Origin: Hyalella azteca
Lineage: Eukaryota > Arthropoda > Malacostraca > Amphipoda > Hyalellidae
Reading direction: 5' to 3'
Length of the DNA stretch: 64,000 nt
Assembly (NCBI RefSeq): GCF_000764305.2
Contig: NW_025944124.1
Coordinates: forward strand, 28,844-92,843
Shown here: positions 1-11,559 of the stretch, piece by piece
Numbering within the stretch: the stretch's first letter is position 1
Layout of the letters: each line of letters begins with the position of its first letter
Notes under the pieces: model-generated
Told to the model about the DNA's origin: nothing
Databases searched by the model: none
The model's input: the letters and a program-made list of their open reading frames with translations, nothing else
Program-made: the position numbers and the translations under genes

Positions 1-840
1 CAGTGGAAATTGAGTTTCTGACTCGCGCCTTGTTCTGCTGATCTATAAATTAAACAAATTTTCATGTAAACTTGCTTTGTGATGGTTAGGCAAGGAGGCT
101 CCGTTTGAAAATAAACTGCGAGCAAGCATCATCTGGTAAGGAGCACACTTATGGTTGTTACTCAGGCTTTTTAACTCTCAAGATCAAAACGGTATATAAG
201 AGATAAATAAGCAAAAATACATATCTAAAATCAGAATAACATTAAATGAAAGTATTTTTCCCATTAGAAAAGCATTCCCATTAGAAAAGTCAATCTTTCA
301 AGAAACTGAAAACACATGATGATTGAAGCCAGTATGGAGGCGGTACGTCGTTGGCAGTTATGTGGCGCTGTTAGATTGCATAGCTTTGCTGGTCCCGAAT
401 AGGCTAGTAAAAAACTTCTTCACTCTGGAGTTAATTAATTATAAATATTATTGATGTAAGTAATATAACGCATTCCGTTATGTTAACAGTGTATTATAGG
501 TATAGATGCGATATATGAACTATTTCCTTCAATCTAGTGTGATTATCGGTGTGCGCTTTGTAAAATACCTTCTTTAATCTAGTGCGGTGACCGGTTCTAT
601 ATCGCGTATGTATATGCGTTAGTAAAATTCCTTCAACCCTAAGTGTGGTTGGTCACTGGTCAACCTAGCATTATTTGGTTCACTTTATTTTGTTTGAACC
701 TGCGATCAACACAAGTTATACCAGCTGTATAACTCGGCGCTGCTCCCGATATTTAATTTCTGAGATGCGATAATTCATTTATTGACGATTTAACCTTTAT
801 CGCTGTTTCAGGTTTTATTCTGAACGAACGGAAAGAATCA
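1..840. repeat. Dispersed repeat family R1, copy A (cut by the window edge)
   Basis: Closely matches about 6975-7781 (copy B), and its first part matches 22430-22720 (copy C). The stretch 531-831 looks identical to 7481-7781, while the stretch before it (about 180-530) has clearly diverged. No reading frame is conserved. It contains one copy of the 26-bp dispersed motif at 347-372. Confidence 0.85.
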
Positions 841-1659
841 GTTATCAGAGTAGATTCACATTTGAAACAAATAAATTATAATGAGGAATCGTGCTAACCC
901 GGTTTTAAATTTGAACAACATTCTAACCTGTATTTTGAATTATTACGAACGTGTATGAAAGAAAATTAGATTAAATTTAATTTATTCAATTTGTCCCACA
1001 TTTTGCAATACTTTAGGAAATTTCTTCGTGTTTTGTCTACAGCCTGAACCATAATTTGCAACTTATTCAAACCTGATACGACAGATACAGCGAATGACTC
1101 GCTATAATATTTATCTTCCTCACTCTTCACTTCTCCACTCTAATGTCCCAGCAAAACCTCCCCCTTTGAAAAAATGACATAAATACATTATTTTTAAATG
1201 AGAAAACGTCTTCTCCCATAAAAATATGTAATATTTTATACTATTTTCCTTGCATTTAAATTTTCGGTAAATTTGAGATATAAGTAATCAATGGTCGTTA
1301 AACTAACCTCTTTTCTCATTCCCACTCTAATGAAACAATATTATATTAATTCCTCAATATTATATTAATTCCTCCCTTCCCATTCCCAAGCGAATGTCCC
1401 ACAATGAAAGTCCTCTCGCCTCCTCAAATTCCCACAAGAATTCACGAACAAAATTTTTCTTAGCCTAAGCTTGGAGCTTCCACGACTCAAAAATATCCTT
1501 CAAATGAACAAGTAGTCAATAAATGTTGCATTCGCCCTAATTTACTGACCACATCACAGTGAGGGGCTGGATTAAAGTCTTGGACAATACGGTCGTCATT
1601 CATACTAGCATTAAATCATCACGAAAACTTGCAGTTAGCTACTCTTCTTAACTCGAGGA
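841..1659. other. AT-rich non-coding stretch
   Basis: I see no gene, RNA or clear repeat. There is one short direct repeat of TATTAATTCCTC near 1350-1375. Confidence 0.5.
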
Positions 1660-2101
1660 TATTTGCTCGTGCGAGCATCAAAAAGTTTTTTTTATTTATT
1701 CATTTACTAATAATTATAGTGCATTTCCAGGAACTGAGATGAAGCACTCTTATGAATCGAAAAATTTTGCGGTAAATTTACTGAAAAATACAAATTCTAT
1801 GCGTATAAATGAACCATGTGATAAATTATTGACACTCGTCAAATAACCCAAATAAATGACATGATGAACAATGGAGTTTTCTATGAATTTTCCCTGAATT
1901 CATATTTGAATCGTTTTAATTGACAATCACAAATTATAGAACTATCTAAAGTAGAAATGAAGGTACCATCATTCGCTCGTATCATAAGTCTATTACCTTG
2001 CATAGATCTGTAGATAATTATAGTTAAAAATGAATAGAATATTAAGTTATTTTCAGAAAAAAAATTGTTGAACTTTGTACGCGCCATTGCCTGGGGCAGA
2101 G

Positions 2102-2109
2102 TATATAAG
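2102..2109 (+). promoter_or_regulatory. TATA box of micro-locus copy 1
   Basis: TATATAAG lies 59 bases before the small ORF start. The same box in the same context (CATTGCCTGGRGCAGAG just upstream) occurs twice in the paralogous copy. A start site about 30 bases downstream would fall just ahead of the perfectly conserved core. This is inferred from sequence only. Confidence 0.45.
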
Positions 2110-2167
2110 AAGTATATATTTTTCTATATTCCAAAAATGTTTGTGCGCTGACGGAGGAAGACTCAAC

Positions 2168-2230
2168 ATGGCCTGCGGTTGCCAGAGAGGATGCAGTTGC
2201 CCTGCTTGCTTTTACTTCTTTTTCTTTTAA
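2168..2230 (+). CDS. Tiny cysteine-rich ORF, 20 codons, copy 1
   Basis: Reads MACGCQRGCSCPAC followed by FYFFFF and a TAA stop. Five cysteines lie within twelve residues, spaced C-x-C-x3-C-x-C-x2-C, which recalls the alternating Cys pattern of arthropod metallothioneins. It is far shorter than those proteins and has no lysine. The same 20 residues are encoded at 8700, and the DNA is identical there although the surroundings differ. It could be a microprotein, a first exon whose continuation I cannot see, or the conserved part of an untranslated RNA. The pyrimidine-rich tail (Phe run) may be an artefact of reading into non-coding DNA. I do not assign a function. Confidence 0.35.
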   Translation: MACGCQRGCSCPACFYFFFF

Positions 2231-2543
2231 CTATTTTGATAATTAATCTAATTAAACAATTATAAATCATATTCAATATGTTTATAACTAAATACTACCT
2301 AAATACTAAATACTAGTGGTCTTCTGCAAGTCCACTGACGAAAGGTATCTTATGATTCAGTCGATCAGCTGTTAGAAAAAATAGTAATTTATCACTCAAG
2401 AGAAGGCAGAGGCGGAAGGCAGAGGCGGGGTCGATCTGAACTACGAACTTCGTTGTTATAGTTCTACCCTTAAAGTTTTTTACACCCAGTAAGAAAATAA
2501 GTTTGAAGGAGTTCCATGATTTTTTGGCTACATTACTTTAATT

Positions 2544-2906
2544 CAGTGGTTTCCAAACTTCTGCAGGCTGGCGCCCCCTTAGCTTCCCAGTGAATTTCTA
2601 GCGCCCACTACAGACACATATGAATTTCTATGGCCTCCCCCCACAGTTTGAACATTACAAAAATTTTATACTGGAAACCCAGAAGAGGTTCATAATCCCA
2701 GATCAGAGCCAAAAAAAAACATCGCTGGGAGCTGTGTGCTGCACGTGTTGTGTACAAATCTTCAAACAAACGTTCGAATTGCTGACTTCGACTTCGGACT
2801 GCCGCCCCCCTACCGCTCCTTCCTTCCTCACCGCCCCCTTCTTCCTCACCGCCCCCACAGACCCTTTCCCCCCACGAGGGTGTAGCGCCCACTTCGGGAA
2901 CCACTG
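2544..2906. mobile_element. hAT-type non-autonomous DNA transposon (MITE)
   Basis: Begins CAGTGGTTTCCAAACT and ends with the reverse complement of CAGTGGTTCCCGAAGT, giving terminal inverted repeats with 13 of 16 matches. CAGTGGTT-type ends are common among animal hAT elements. The flanking 8-mers are CTTTAATT and GTTTAATC, sharing the six central bases, as expected for an aged 8-bp target duplication. The interior is rich in runs of C and has no transposase. Long ORFs across it on both strands are by-products of this composition. Confidence 0.75.
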
Positions 2907-2914
2907 GTTTAATC

Positions 2915-4455
2915 ATACCTCATTAACTGCTTACATGTTTGGACTGGAAGACGTTAAATTTTATTTTAAATTAAATATTTCACGTTTATCTAGTTTATTA
3001 TTCTGATCCTATCAAGAAAATGTTGATTATGAGGTTGACAGAGCATTTTTTGTCAAAGAATTATTTCAATGTTCATAGCAAGAATAATGAACATACATAA
3101 TTACTGATGCTTGTATGAACATATTTACTGTTTCTTGTTGAGCAGGAGATTGCGGCAAGGATTATACATCAGTCTTAAGAATAATTGGTCGGTCCTGCGT
3201 CACATGACAAATCGTTTCAGTTTTATTGTGATCTGCTACAAAAATATCTGAGTTAGTGATCCATTTTGCGTAATGTTCAGTTAAAGTCTACCCATGTCAA
3301 AAAATAACATTCATAAGAGAATTAAAGTAAATGGTAAAATTAATTAAGTTGCATTTTTAGATAATAGGTAATAAAAGAAAGCCTCCTTAATTCTAGGCCT
3401 TACTTTCACCGGTAGGCATACGCCAGCTTGGAAACCGCTGGTCTGGCGTGAATCGTGAGGGGTTGAAGTGGAGGCAAGATTTCCCACGTGTCATTGAGGA
3501 ATATAATTTATTGTTCATTCAATACATTGTTATTTTACTGCTTAGTTTTTAAAGAATTATTTTAATAACTGTTTTGAGCACGTAAATTCAACAATTGAAA
3601 TAGGAAGCTGAAGTTGTATTGATATATTCTGTTTTTCTTCATAATCACCCGAATAAATGTGAGAAATAGAATTGATAATTCATGGAGGTTTGGCGCGTGG
3701 CATTTGTGTTCAACGGTCTTTTCTTATGAACAATTCCGACACTAGAATTTGCCATTGATCATACCAAGTACAAGGATAGCTGAATAGATTTTACATTCCA
3801 GTTAGAGGGGTAGATGAATATTGTAGACAGCAACGAATAAGTTTTTAAGTGGTGGCACGTACAGAGTTAATATTTAGATGAAGACTAGAAGAAAAAGAAG
3901 TCCAAAGCAAAAAATGCATCGTACTTTTTTTTCTCTATGGATTTATGGATAAAATAATATTGACGGATTTTTTTTTCAGAATTATATCCAATGACAACAT
4001 CTTGATTTGCTGATAATGAATAAATTAACGCAACATTTTTTGGGAGGCCTACTCTAGTATTTTTGACTGAAGTTCCTGGTAACAAGATCACGATGAAGCA
4101 GCACATCTCAGAAACTTTCTATCAATTAATTCCAGGAGAGACTATGACAAATCAATCCTCCTATCGTATCGCTGTCTACTCAAGCCTATCAGTCGTACGC
4201 TGTTAGCATTGCGCCAATGTAGCCGGCGAAATTATTTGAAAGGAATATTCACATCTTCCATATTATTATTTTAAGGATTATAATATACAAAAACACTATG
4301 AGTTCAAGCAATAGCCTTGAAATAATCATTTGTATCAATAATATCCCTGACAATAAATAATATACAATCAATATAAGAAGGAAAACACTTGCCAGCGCGA
4401 TCGCTGTTGTGTTAACAGACGCTTCTAGAACACCATGTCGCGGAGGGGGGGGAGA
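2915..4455. other. Non-coding stretch without recognised features
   Basis: AT-rich, with short open frames of low complexity only. I see no gene here. Confidence 0.5.
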
Positions 4456-4632
4456 AGTTAACTTATTTTCTTCCTTCATTTTCTTTCTTCTTTTCTTTCT
4501 TTTCTTTGTTTCTTCTTTTCTTCTTATTCCTTCTTTCTTCCTCTCTTCCTTTTCTTTGTTTCTTCTTTTCTTCTTATTCCTTCCTCTCTTCCTTTTCATT
4601 CCTTCTTCTTTTCTTCCTTCCTTTTATTTCTT
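4456..4632. repeat. Polypyrimidine tract (TTCC/TTCTTT simple repeat)
   Basis: An almost pure C/T strand built from TTCTTTC, TTCTTC and TTCCTTCC blocks, including a near-exact repeat of about 45 bases. Open frames on both strands here (Lys/Glu/Arg-rich or Phe/Leu-rich) come from composition. Confidence 0.85.
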
Positions 4633-6339
4633 CACAAATTTAGAATAATGAGTCCTGAATATAGATTTTTTATGGACATTACCTACATTATTTTAAAAGG
4701 TACCGAATAGCTTTAAGGATCACTTGTGTTCATTGCGGTAGAATTTCAATTAAAAAATGGGAATGCAAGCGATGCTGGCACACGAGTGCACAAGTGGCTT
4801 GATGTAAGAGAACGAACTTTGAATTATGTACTGAAAAATTAAAATATACCAGTAAAGGAAGAAAGCATTAGGTATCACTTCAAGAATTAAATATAAGAAG
4901 TTACAATGAATGATAATGTCAAATTTTTAACGTTGACTCTGAAATGTGTTGAAAATTCAGAGCAAGACAATTCCAGACGTCACATCATCGCTAATCTTCT
5001 TCAGTTACCCCATCAAATTTTCTATGTCAGCAGTATCCACGGGCCGGAGTCAAGTCACTGTTCATAAATTACTTTGTTCAAAATCCGTTTTTGAAAATAT
5101 TTTTGACGGCTGAAAAGCCACTAAAATGTGATAGAAAAGTTATTCAATTACCGATCGGATAAAGGCCTAGCAAATTTGTTTCTATTACCAAAAATAGGCC
5201 GTAATATCAGTAGGTATTCAAGAGCAGACGTATGTCTATGGAGCTCTGATCTCCAAAAAATATGAATCAAATGAGAGGAAATAACTATGAATTTTCACAA
5301 ATTCTAGATTTCTGTTACTAATTAAAAAATTTGCAGGGTGATGAGAGTACTTTGACAGCAAGGGTGTAGAGCAAGGTTTACTTATAGCTCCCAATATAGT
5401 TTCAGCGCTAGCTCGGTCATCCACGGCAGGCTTCGCAAGTTCTTCCTGCAAGCAAGAAAACCAAAACCCATTATAATATCTATTACGATTTGTAGTCATG
5501 TTTTGAGTCATCAATTGACCATCAATATGACTATTGTTGATGATTTCTTGAGACTAGGGAACCGAAGATACAAAATTATCGTTCAGGATGAATTTCTAAT
5601 AATTTATAGTTTGTCCTCGAATCGTTTTTCTTTTGTCGGAACATTCAGATTAAAGTGGATAGCTACTTTATTTATTCATGACACCATGCGCCACGAGGAT
5701 ATGGTAAAAGAGATGAACCCTTTTATTGTTTATGACGAATGATCCATTGCAAGGCACTGAATTATCGCCTTATTAATCTATATGAGTGTATTATATGTAT
5801 TGTTCGATGTGTAGTAGTTCGGATGCAATAATAGCCAGGCAATATTGATTAGATTAGTTGCAGGTACGTATATGTTATAATACTCGGGATACGTTATCGA
5901 ATGTTCTAAGGTCAAGGTACCTGCAGTTTGAGCTAATCGGAGCATCGTACAACAGTCATAGTCCTTACTTTAACAGGCACTGCGTACCTTTTTCTGAAGC
6001 TGAATGGGCTTTACAGGTAACAAAACGGCTTCCTTCGCCTTATTTACTTGTAAGTTAAATCCTCTCAGAGAGTTTCAAAATTCTATAAAATTTTACAGTC
6101 AACTATCATCATTCACAAGGGGAGGTCAAATGATGGACCGGAGAACTTTGTATAAATGACTAAAAGAAATTAAATAAAATAACAATTTTTACAGATTATC
6201 CGGGATGACGGTTACAGAATTTGATATTCTGACAGTAAAATTATCAAATTCTGCGGAAAATTGACTCAATCAATGATAAGCACTCATAGTATTAAAAATT
6301 TTAGAGATATATATAAATAGAACTATTGATGGATAACAA
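4633..6339. other. Non-coding stretch without recognised features
   Basis: AT-rich with no conserved ORF, RNA or array that I can see. Confidence 0.5.
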
Positions 6340-7781
6340 TTATAAAAATGTTGGCCACCGACATCATCGAAACTCATTCCAAGCGAGCTGTAATGCAGTC
6401 CATTTTCTCAGAGAGAGAGAATCACCCTGGAATGTTATAATGTCCACGTATATATAAAAAGTACTGAACGAATAAAGCGATATATAACGTTTTTCTAAGG
6501 TTAATCACCACGAGCCGATACATATTTTTACATTTTCCTGTTCACGAGACTCATTTGAAGAAAATGACGCGATTTATCGCTGTACACATCATAAATATAA
6601 TTGAATTTTTTTCACCTCGAGGAAGGAATGAACTCATTTTACTCTGCACTGAAATTGGCGACGATGTGATAAATGATCAGCGTTGATATAGCCGAAAATT
6701 TATTTGTGCATAAAATAAATAAGCATTATTATTTTTTGATGTTGCAATATACTCTATACCACTGACTTAGTTTGAATATTGAAATATCTAGTCTTTCCTA
6801 TTCTTGCCTGTTAACATCCTATTTTGTTGTGCTTCACGTTACAAGTTGAAACAGACGAACCTGAATAATTATTTGTTATAGTCAAACTTAAAATGTTAGC
6901 TGTTAAGAAATAGAAAACATGTCCTGAGAGGAGGACTCAAGTATTTTTAAGACTCCTACGACGACAGAAAGTTATCAAGTGGAAATTGAGTTTCTGACTC
7001 GCGCCTTGTTCTGCTGATCTATAAATTAAACAAATTTTCGTGTAAACTTGCTTTGTGATGGTTAGGCAAGGAGGCTCCGTTTGAAAATAAACTGCGAGCA
7101 AGCATCATCTGGTAAGTAGCACACTTATGGTTGTTACTCAGGCTTTTTAACTCTCAAGATCAAAACGGTATTTCATACATAAATCAGCAAAAAGACATGT
7201 CATAAATCAGATTGTCATTAAATGAAGGTATTTCCCATAAGAAAAGCATTCAAAGTCAATCTTTCAAGAAATTGAAAACACATGACGATTGAAGCCAGTA
7301 CAGGAGCGGTGCGTCGTTGGCAGTTATGTGGTGATGTTAGATTGCAAAGCTTTACTGGTCCGAAATAGTTGGAAAAAAACTTCACTGTAGTGATGATAAT
7401 GTATGTATTGCGCACTCCATTATGTTAACCGTACATTACGGGTATATATATGCCATATTAAATATTTCCTTCAATCTAGTGTGATTATCGGTGTGCGCTT
7501 TGTAAAATACCTTCTTTAATCTAGTGCGGTGACCGGTTCTATATCGCGTATGTATATGCGTTAGTAAAATTCCTTCAACCCTAAGTGTGGTTGGTCACTG
7601 GTCAACCTAGCATTATTTGGTTCACTTTATTTTGTTTGAACCTGCGATCAACACAAGTTATACCAGCTGTATAACTCGGCGCTGCTCCCGATATTTAATT
7701 TCTGAGATGCGATAATTCATTTATTGACGATTTAACCTTTATCGCTGTTTCAGGTTTTATTCTGAACGAACGGAAAGAATC
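6340..7781. repeat. Dispersed repeat family R1, copy B (longest copy)
   Basis: The first part (about 6340-6900) matches 14110-14690 and 22200-22440. The second part (6975-7781) matches 1-832. It ends abruptly at a mate-pair adapter, one base after the point where it tracks copy A exactly, so its right edge is artificial. It contains a 26-bp motif copy at 7313-7338. Confidence 0.85.
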
Positions 7782-7819
7782 CTGTCTCTTATACACATCT
7801 AGATGTGTATAAGAGACAG
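7782..7819. other. Nextera mate-pair junction adapter left in the assembly
   Basis: Two 19-base Tn5 mosaic ends head to head: CTGTCTCTTATACACATCT followed directly by AGATGTGTATAAGAGACAG. This is the circularisation junction of Nextera mate-pair libraries, not genomic DNA. The bases on either side were ligated in a library molecule and need not be neighbours in the genome. Confidence 0.98.
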
Positions 7820-8451
7820 TACTTTTTTCACCCGAAAAGTGAGCATGTTACATTGTTTTTTGTTGCATTGAGATTTAATTTCTTTTGATAGTATTTTTGA
7901 ATACTATGCGTCTCTATACATAATTTAAATCACGTTTCCTGTTAAGTTTGTGTACTTACATACATTAAAATACGATTTTTCAAGTGTACGAATATTTATT
8001 TCCCCCCACTGTATTTGCTCGTGCTAGCATCAAAAAGTTTTTTCTTAGAATTCAATTTATTTAGGCTATCCCGCTTCACAGGAACTGAGATGAGTCCCTC
8101 TCATGTATTGAACAATCTTGCAGTAAATTTACTTAAAAATACAAATTTCACGCGTATAAATGAACCATGTAATGTAATATTGATTTTCTTCGAAAGACTC
8201 AAATAAATAATATAACGCAAAATGGAATTTTTTCATAAAACTTCCTTAAATTCATATTTGAATCGAATTATTTGACAATCACAAATTATAGGACTATCTA
8301 AAGTAGAAATATAGGTACCATCATTCGCTCGTATCATAAGTCAATTACTTAGCAAAGATCTGTCGATAATTGTAGTTGAAAATGAATCGAATATTCAGTT
8401 ATTTTGGTAGAAAATTGTTGAACTTTGTACGAGCCATTGCCTGGAGCAGAG

Positions 8452-8459
8452 TATATAAG
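8452..8459 (+). promoter_or_regulatory. Upstream TATA box, micro-locus copy 2
   Basis: TATATAAG in the first of two tandem promoter segments, followed by the same AGTATATATTTTTCT stretch as in copy 1. Its downstream leader is interrupted after AAAATGTTTGTA, where the next promoter segment begins. Confidence 0.35.
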
Positions 8460-8633
8460 AAGTATATATTTTTCTGTATTCCTAAAATGTTTGTACTAGC
8501 CATTGCCTGGGGCAGAGTATATTACTTAGGAAAGATCTTTCTATAATTAGAGTGAAAAAGTCCAGGAATAGAATGTTCAGTTATTTTGGTAAAAAACTGT
8601 TGAACTTTGTACTAGCCATTGCCTGGAGCAGAG

Positions 8634-8641
8634 TATATAAG
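8634..8641 (+). promoter_or_regulatory. Downstream TATA box, micro-locus copy 2
   Basis: TATATAAG lies 59 bases before the ATG at 8700, exactly the spacing seen in copy 1 (2102 to 2168 after allowing for box length). The preserved spacing supports a real start site between them. Confidence 0.45.
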
Positions 8642-8699
8642 AAGTATATATTTTTCTGTATTCCTAAAATGTTTGTGCGCTGACGGAGGAAGACTCAAC

Positions 8700-8774
8700 A
8701 TGGCCTGCGGTTGCCAGAGAGGATGCAGTTGCCCTGCTTGCTTTTACTTCTTTTTCTTCTTCCTATCTGTATAA
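8700..8774 (+). CDS. Tiny cysteine-rich ORF, 24 codons, copy 2
   Basis: The first 20 residues equal those of the ORF at 2168 (MACGCQRGCSCPAC then FYFFFF). A different 3' flank extends it by FLSV to a TAA. The differing C-termini suggest that only the leader and the Cys-rich part are constrained. Function unknown; the C-x-C-x3-C-x-C-x2-C spacing is metal-thiolate-like. Confidence 0.35.
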   Translation: MACGCQRGCSCPACFYFFFFFLSV

Positions 8775-8800
8775 TTAATTTAAACAATTATCAATCATAT

Positions 8801-10637
8801 TTATATCAGTTATAATTAAATACTACTCACCTAATGTGCTCATGGTTCTAAGAACTCATATGCTTCAGTTTGCCCTAACTATTCATTAGAAAATAATATT
8901 ATAATATAAATATACTATAAATAGTAACTATGTCATCAAGGCAGAAATGATATTGACCATTGTACGAATATAGCTGGAATGCCATTCACTATTCAAATAA
9001 GAATAATTTTAACTAGAATATTGGTAATATAATTTTATTTGTATTAAATTATTTATAATGGGCCAACGGGTCATGGCAGGCGACATCTGTAAAGCGTGTA
9101 ATATGCAAGCAAAGCCGTGCTGGCTCAGCGCGAGCCTCCCGTTGCGTTCCTTGTCTTTGTTTCTATTTTATTCACGAAAGCTTCGCTTTTCAACGGATTC
9201 ACGGCAATAGAAGAGGAGTAAATATATATGCCTGCTTTATTTGTTATAGTGAATGGCTTTTAGAATGTATTAATAATTGAAGTTTTGAGTAGGGGGCGCG
9301 GTTGATGTGCACTGGATCAGAGATCAGCGGGGGGCAACCCAAACTATCCGCTGCATAACCCGGCGGTGATCGCCATGGATTGTACCTGAGATTTGCAGAC
9401 AAATTCTCAAGCCGATTATGCAACAGCTTCAACTATTTATGCAGGATTTTATGGCATGAAAACATTCCTTATACCTGCTATTATAATATTAAAACGATCT
9501 GGCAGATTGCCAAGCCACACGTGTCGGTCCAATAGTAAAAACTACATCGAGTAGAGAAAGACTCGCACGAGTCCCATAAATTGATTTGATGTTAAACTTT
9601 CATAATTAGCAATTAAAGTACATCGATCCCGTCATCCGTTACCGTTGGTAAAATATTAATTCTCAGGTTTCAATTTTAAAGTAATTATCTATTTCATCTC
9701 CCGTTATGATGAATAAAAAAGCCAGGGCCAATATTTCGAGATGTTTTACTTAGTAAATTATAAGCTAATTTTAGAACAGGTAATTTTTATCTACCAATAA
9801 CATCTACAATATCATATATTATTATTTTAGGATAACTCAAGTAAATAATTCAAGCTGTTCTCACGTGACCAAAATCGCTCCCCAAGCGCACCGTATACCA
9901 AATCGCTTAAATAACAGAGAATGATAAGCCAATGGTACAACTGACTTAGCTTATGGATAACTCCTCATGATTAAAATGTTTATTCAAGTTATAAAACATT
10001 CACAAGTGAAAGCATCGCCCAGGTCGTGACTTACTTCAGTTATAAATCGCAGGATGACGGGAATTTCTGGACTAGTTTTTATTTATTTATATTTCGCAAG
10101 CTGAGGTTTAGGAAAGAAAAACTTATTTTCAAGGGAACAAATCACGGCATAGGTTAAATTTATGTATCGTTTACAAGGGCAGGAACATAGAAATAAAGCT
10201 TACTATAGAAATGTTGATGAGTTCCATCTCACTCCAGATGCCTAACGTGTGGGTAAATGTTCATCTTACATTTTACATTTCTTACAAATATTTGATCGTA
10301 AATTTCGTAGTGAAGGAGCTTAAAAACTACAAGCGTTAATAATAATAATTATGATAAAGAGGCTTACAAATGATTGGGGAAATTTTAGTTAAGAGAAAAC
10401 GTTTCATGGAGAAACTCAAGTATATGCGAGGGAAGAATTTTTTGACTCAAGGTAAATGCATGGACCTTTAAGTTCAGAATTGTGCTACATATGATCATAT
10501 CGTTATTCTAGTCTTTGAGTTTATTAATCATGAAATATTGCATGATTTGTAATTGAGAGGCGGTCTTGTTTGTAGGAAAACAAGCAATATTATATCATGA
10601 ATAAGTAAATCAATTTCTTCCAGTTACGATACTCAGT
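8801..10637. other. Non-coding stretch without recognised features
   Basis: AT-rich. There is a GC-richer patch at about 9060-9140 and another at 9290-9370, neither with a credible reading frame. Confidence 0.5.
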
Positions 10638-10860
10638 TCAAGCCTAGAGAAATGTCCTCATCAGTAATGAAATCAATGGTTTTGCCCGTAAATTGCATAA
10701 TTTTGAAGCTCCTTGCAGTATTAGGAGAATAAATTCTCTTGAAATCATTGTTTATGAAGTGACTGGATGCTACACGCGTCAGGCGCTGCAGGTCGGGCGC
10801 AGTTATGCGTTGCTGTTGAACAGCGCAGCCTCGCGTAGCTGTGATACCGACCGAGCTTTT
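10638..10860. repeat. Diverged duplicated segment, paralogous to 18140-18370
   Basis: Shared order: a CAATGGTTT stretch, AATTGCAT/AATTACAT followed by ATTTTTG, a TTGCAGTATT stretch, then a 26-bp motif. The homology is old and broken by indels, and no frame is kept. Confidence 0.5.
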
Positions 10861-11228
10861 TGACCAAGCAAAAAGCATAACAAACAAATATAACATACAT
10901 AATAATAAATAAATGAACAAACTATTAAAATAATATCATTCATGTTATTAGATGTTGAATAAACGTCTATATAAATTTTTTTAACAAATATACGTCTATA
11001 TATTATTTTTTAATATGCATATATTACATAATATTTAATATGCATTATATATCCTTTTATGATATTAGGCTAAAGGAATTGGAAAATGTCTGTTCTAGTA
11101 AGTTTAAATCATCAACAGTAAGTAAAAGATTTGCACAATTTCTCTTTATCTAACTGGTGATATTTTGTTCAGGAACCCAAAGATTTCAAAACATTCTCGT
11201 ATCACACAGCCTGTGTATACAACTAAAC

Positions 11229-11266
11229 CTGTCTCTTATACACATCTAGATGTGTATAAGAGACAG
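11229..11266. other. Nextera mate-pair junction adapter left in the assembly
   Basis: The same 38-base head-to-head pair of 19-base mosaic ends as at 7782. A 20-bp tandem array begins on the very next base, so the join probably stands for unresolved repeat sequence. Confidence 0.98.
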
Positions 11267-11407
11267 ATGTAACAAATGGTGGCTTCAAGTAACAAATGGT
11301 GGCTTCATGTAACAAATGGTGGCTTCATGTAACAAATGGTGGCGTCACGTAACAAATGGTGGCTTCATGTAACAAATGGTGGCTTCATGTAACAAATGAT
11401 GGCGCTG
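11267..11407. repeat. 20-bp minisatellite, 7 copies
   Basis: Unit TGTAACAAATGGTGGCTTCA with few variants, abutting the adapter on its left. Its true length is unknown because the left edge is artificial. Confidence 0.9.
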
Positions 11408-11559
11408 GCTTCTCCTCTAATTTAAACTCGAGCGCCACGAGGTGCGCAGTCATTAAATGTAGACATGATGCACTTACTTATCATCATTCCATTATAAATA
11501 ATTAACTTCTTAGACTCTCTACAGTCTACAAACAATTTTTACGCCAATATTTTTAGGAA

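Larger units (their letters stand above)
1660..2300 (+). repeat. Duplicated TATA-box micro-locus, copy 1
   Basis: Paralogous to 8012-8800. The outer flanks have diverged by roughly a fifth to a quarter, with several indels. The stretch from about 2136 to 2227, covering the leader and the small ORF at 2168, matches the second copy base for base. This contrast is the reason for calling it a locus rather than just another repeat. Confidence 0.7.
8012..8800 (+). repeat. Duplicated TATA-box micro-locus, copy 2
   Basis: Paralogue of 1660-2300. Within this copy the promoter segment is itself tandemly duplicated (about 8405-8510 and 8580-8680), so two TATATAAG boxes precede a single copy of the leader and small ORF. 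The duplicated promoter segments differ slightly from each other. Confidence 0.7.
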
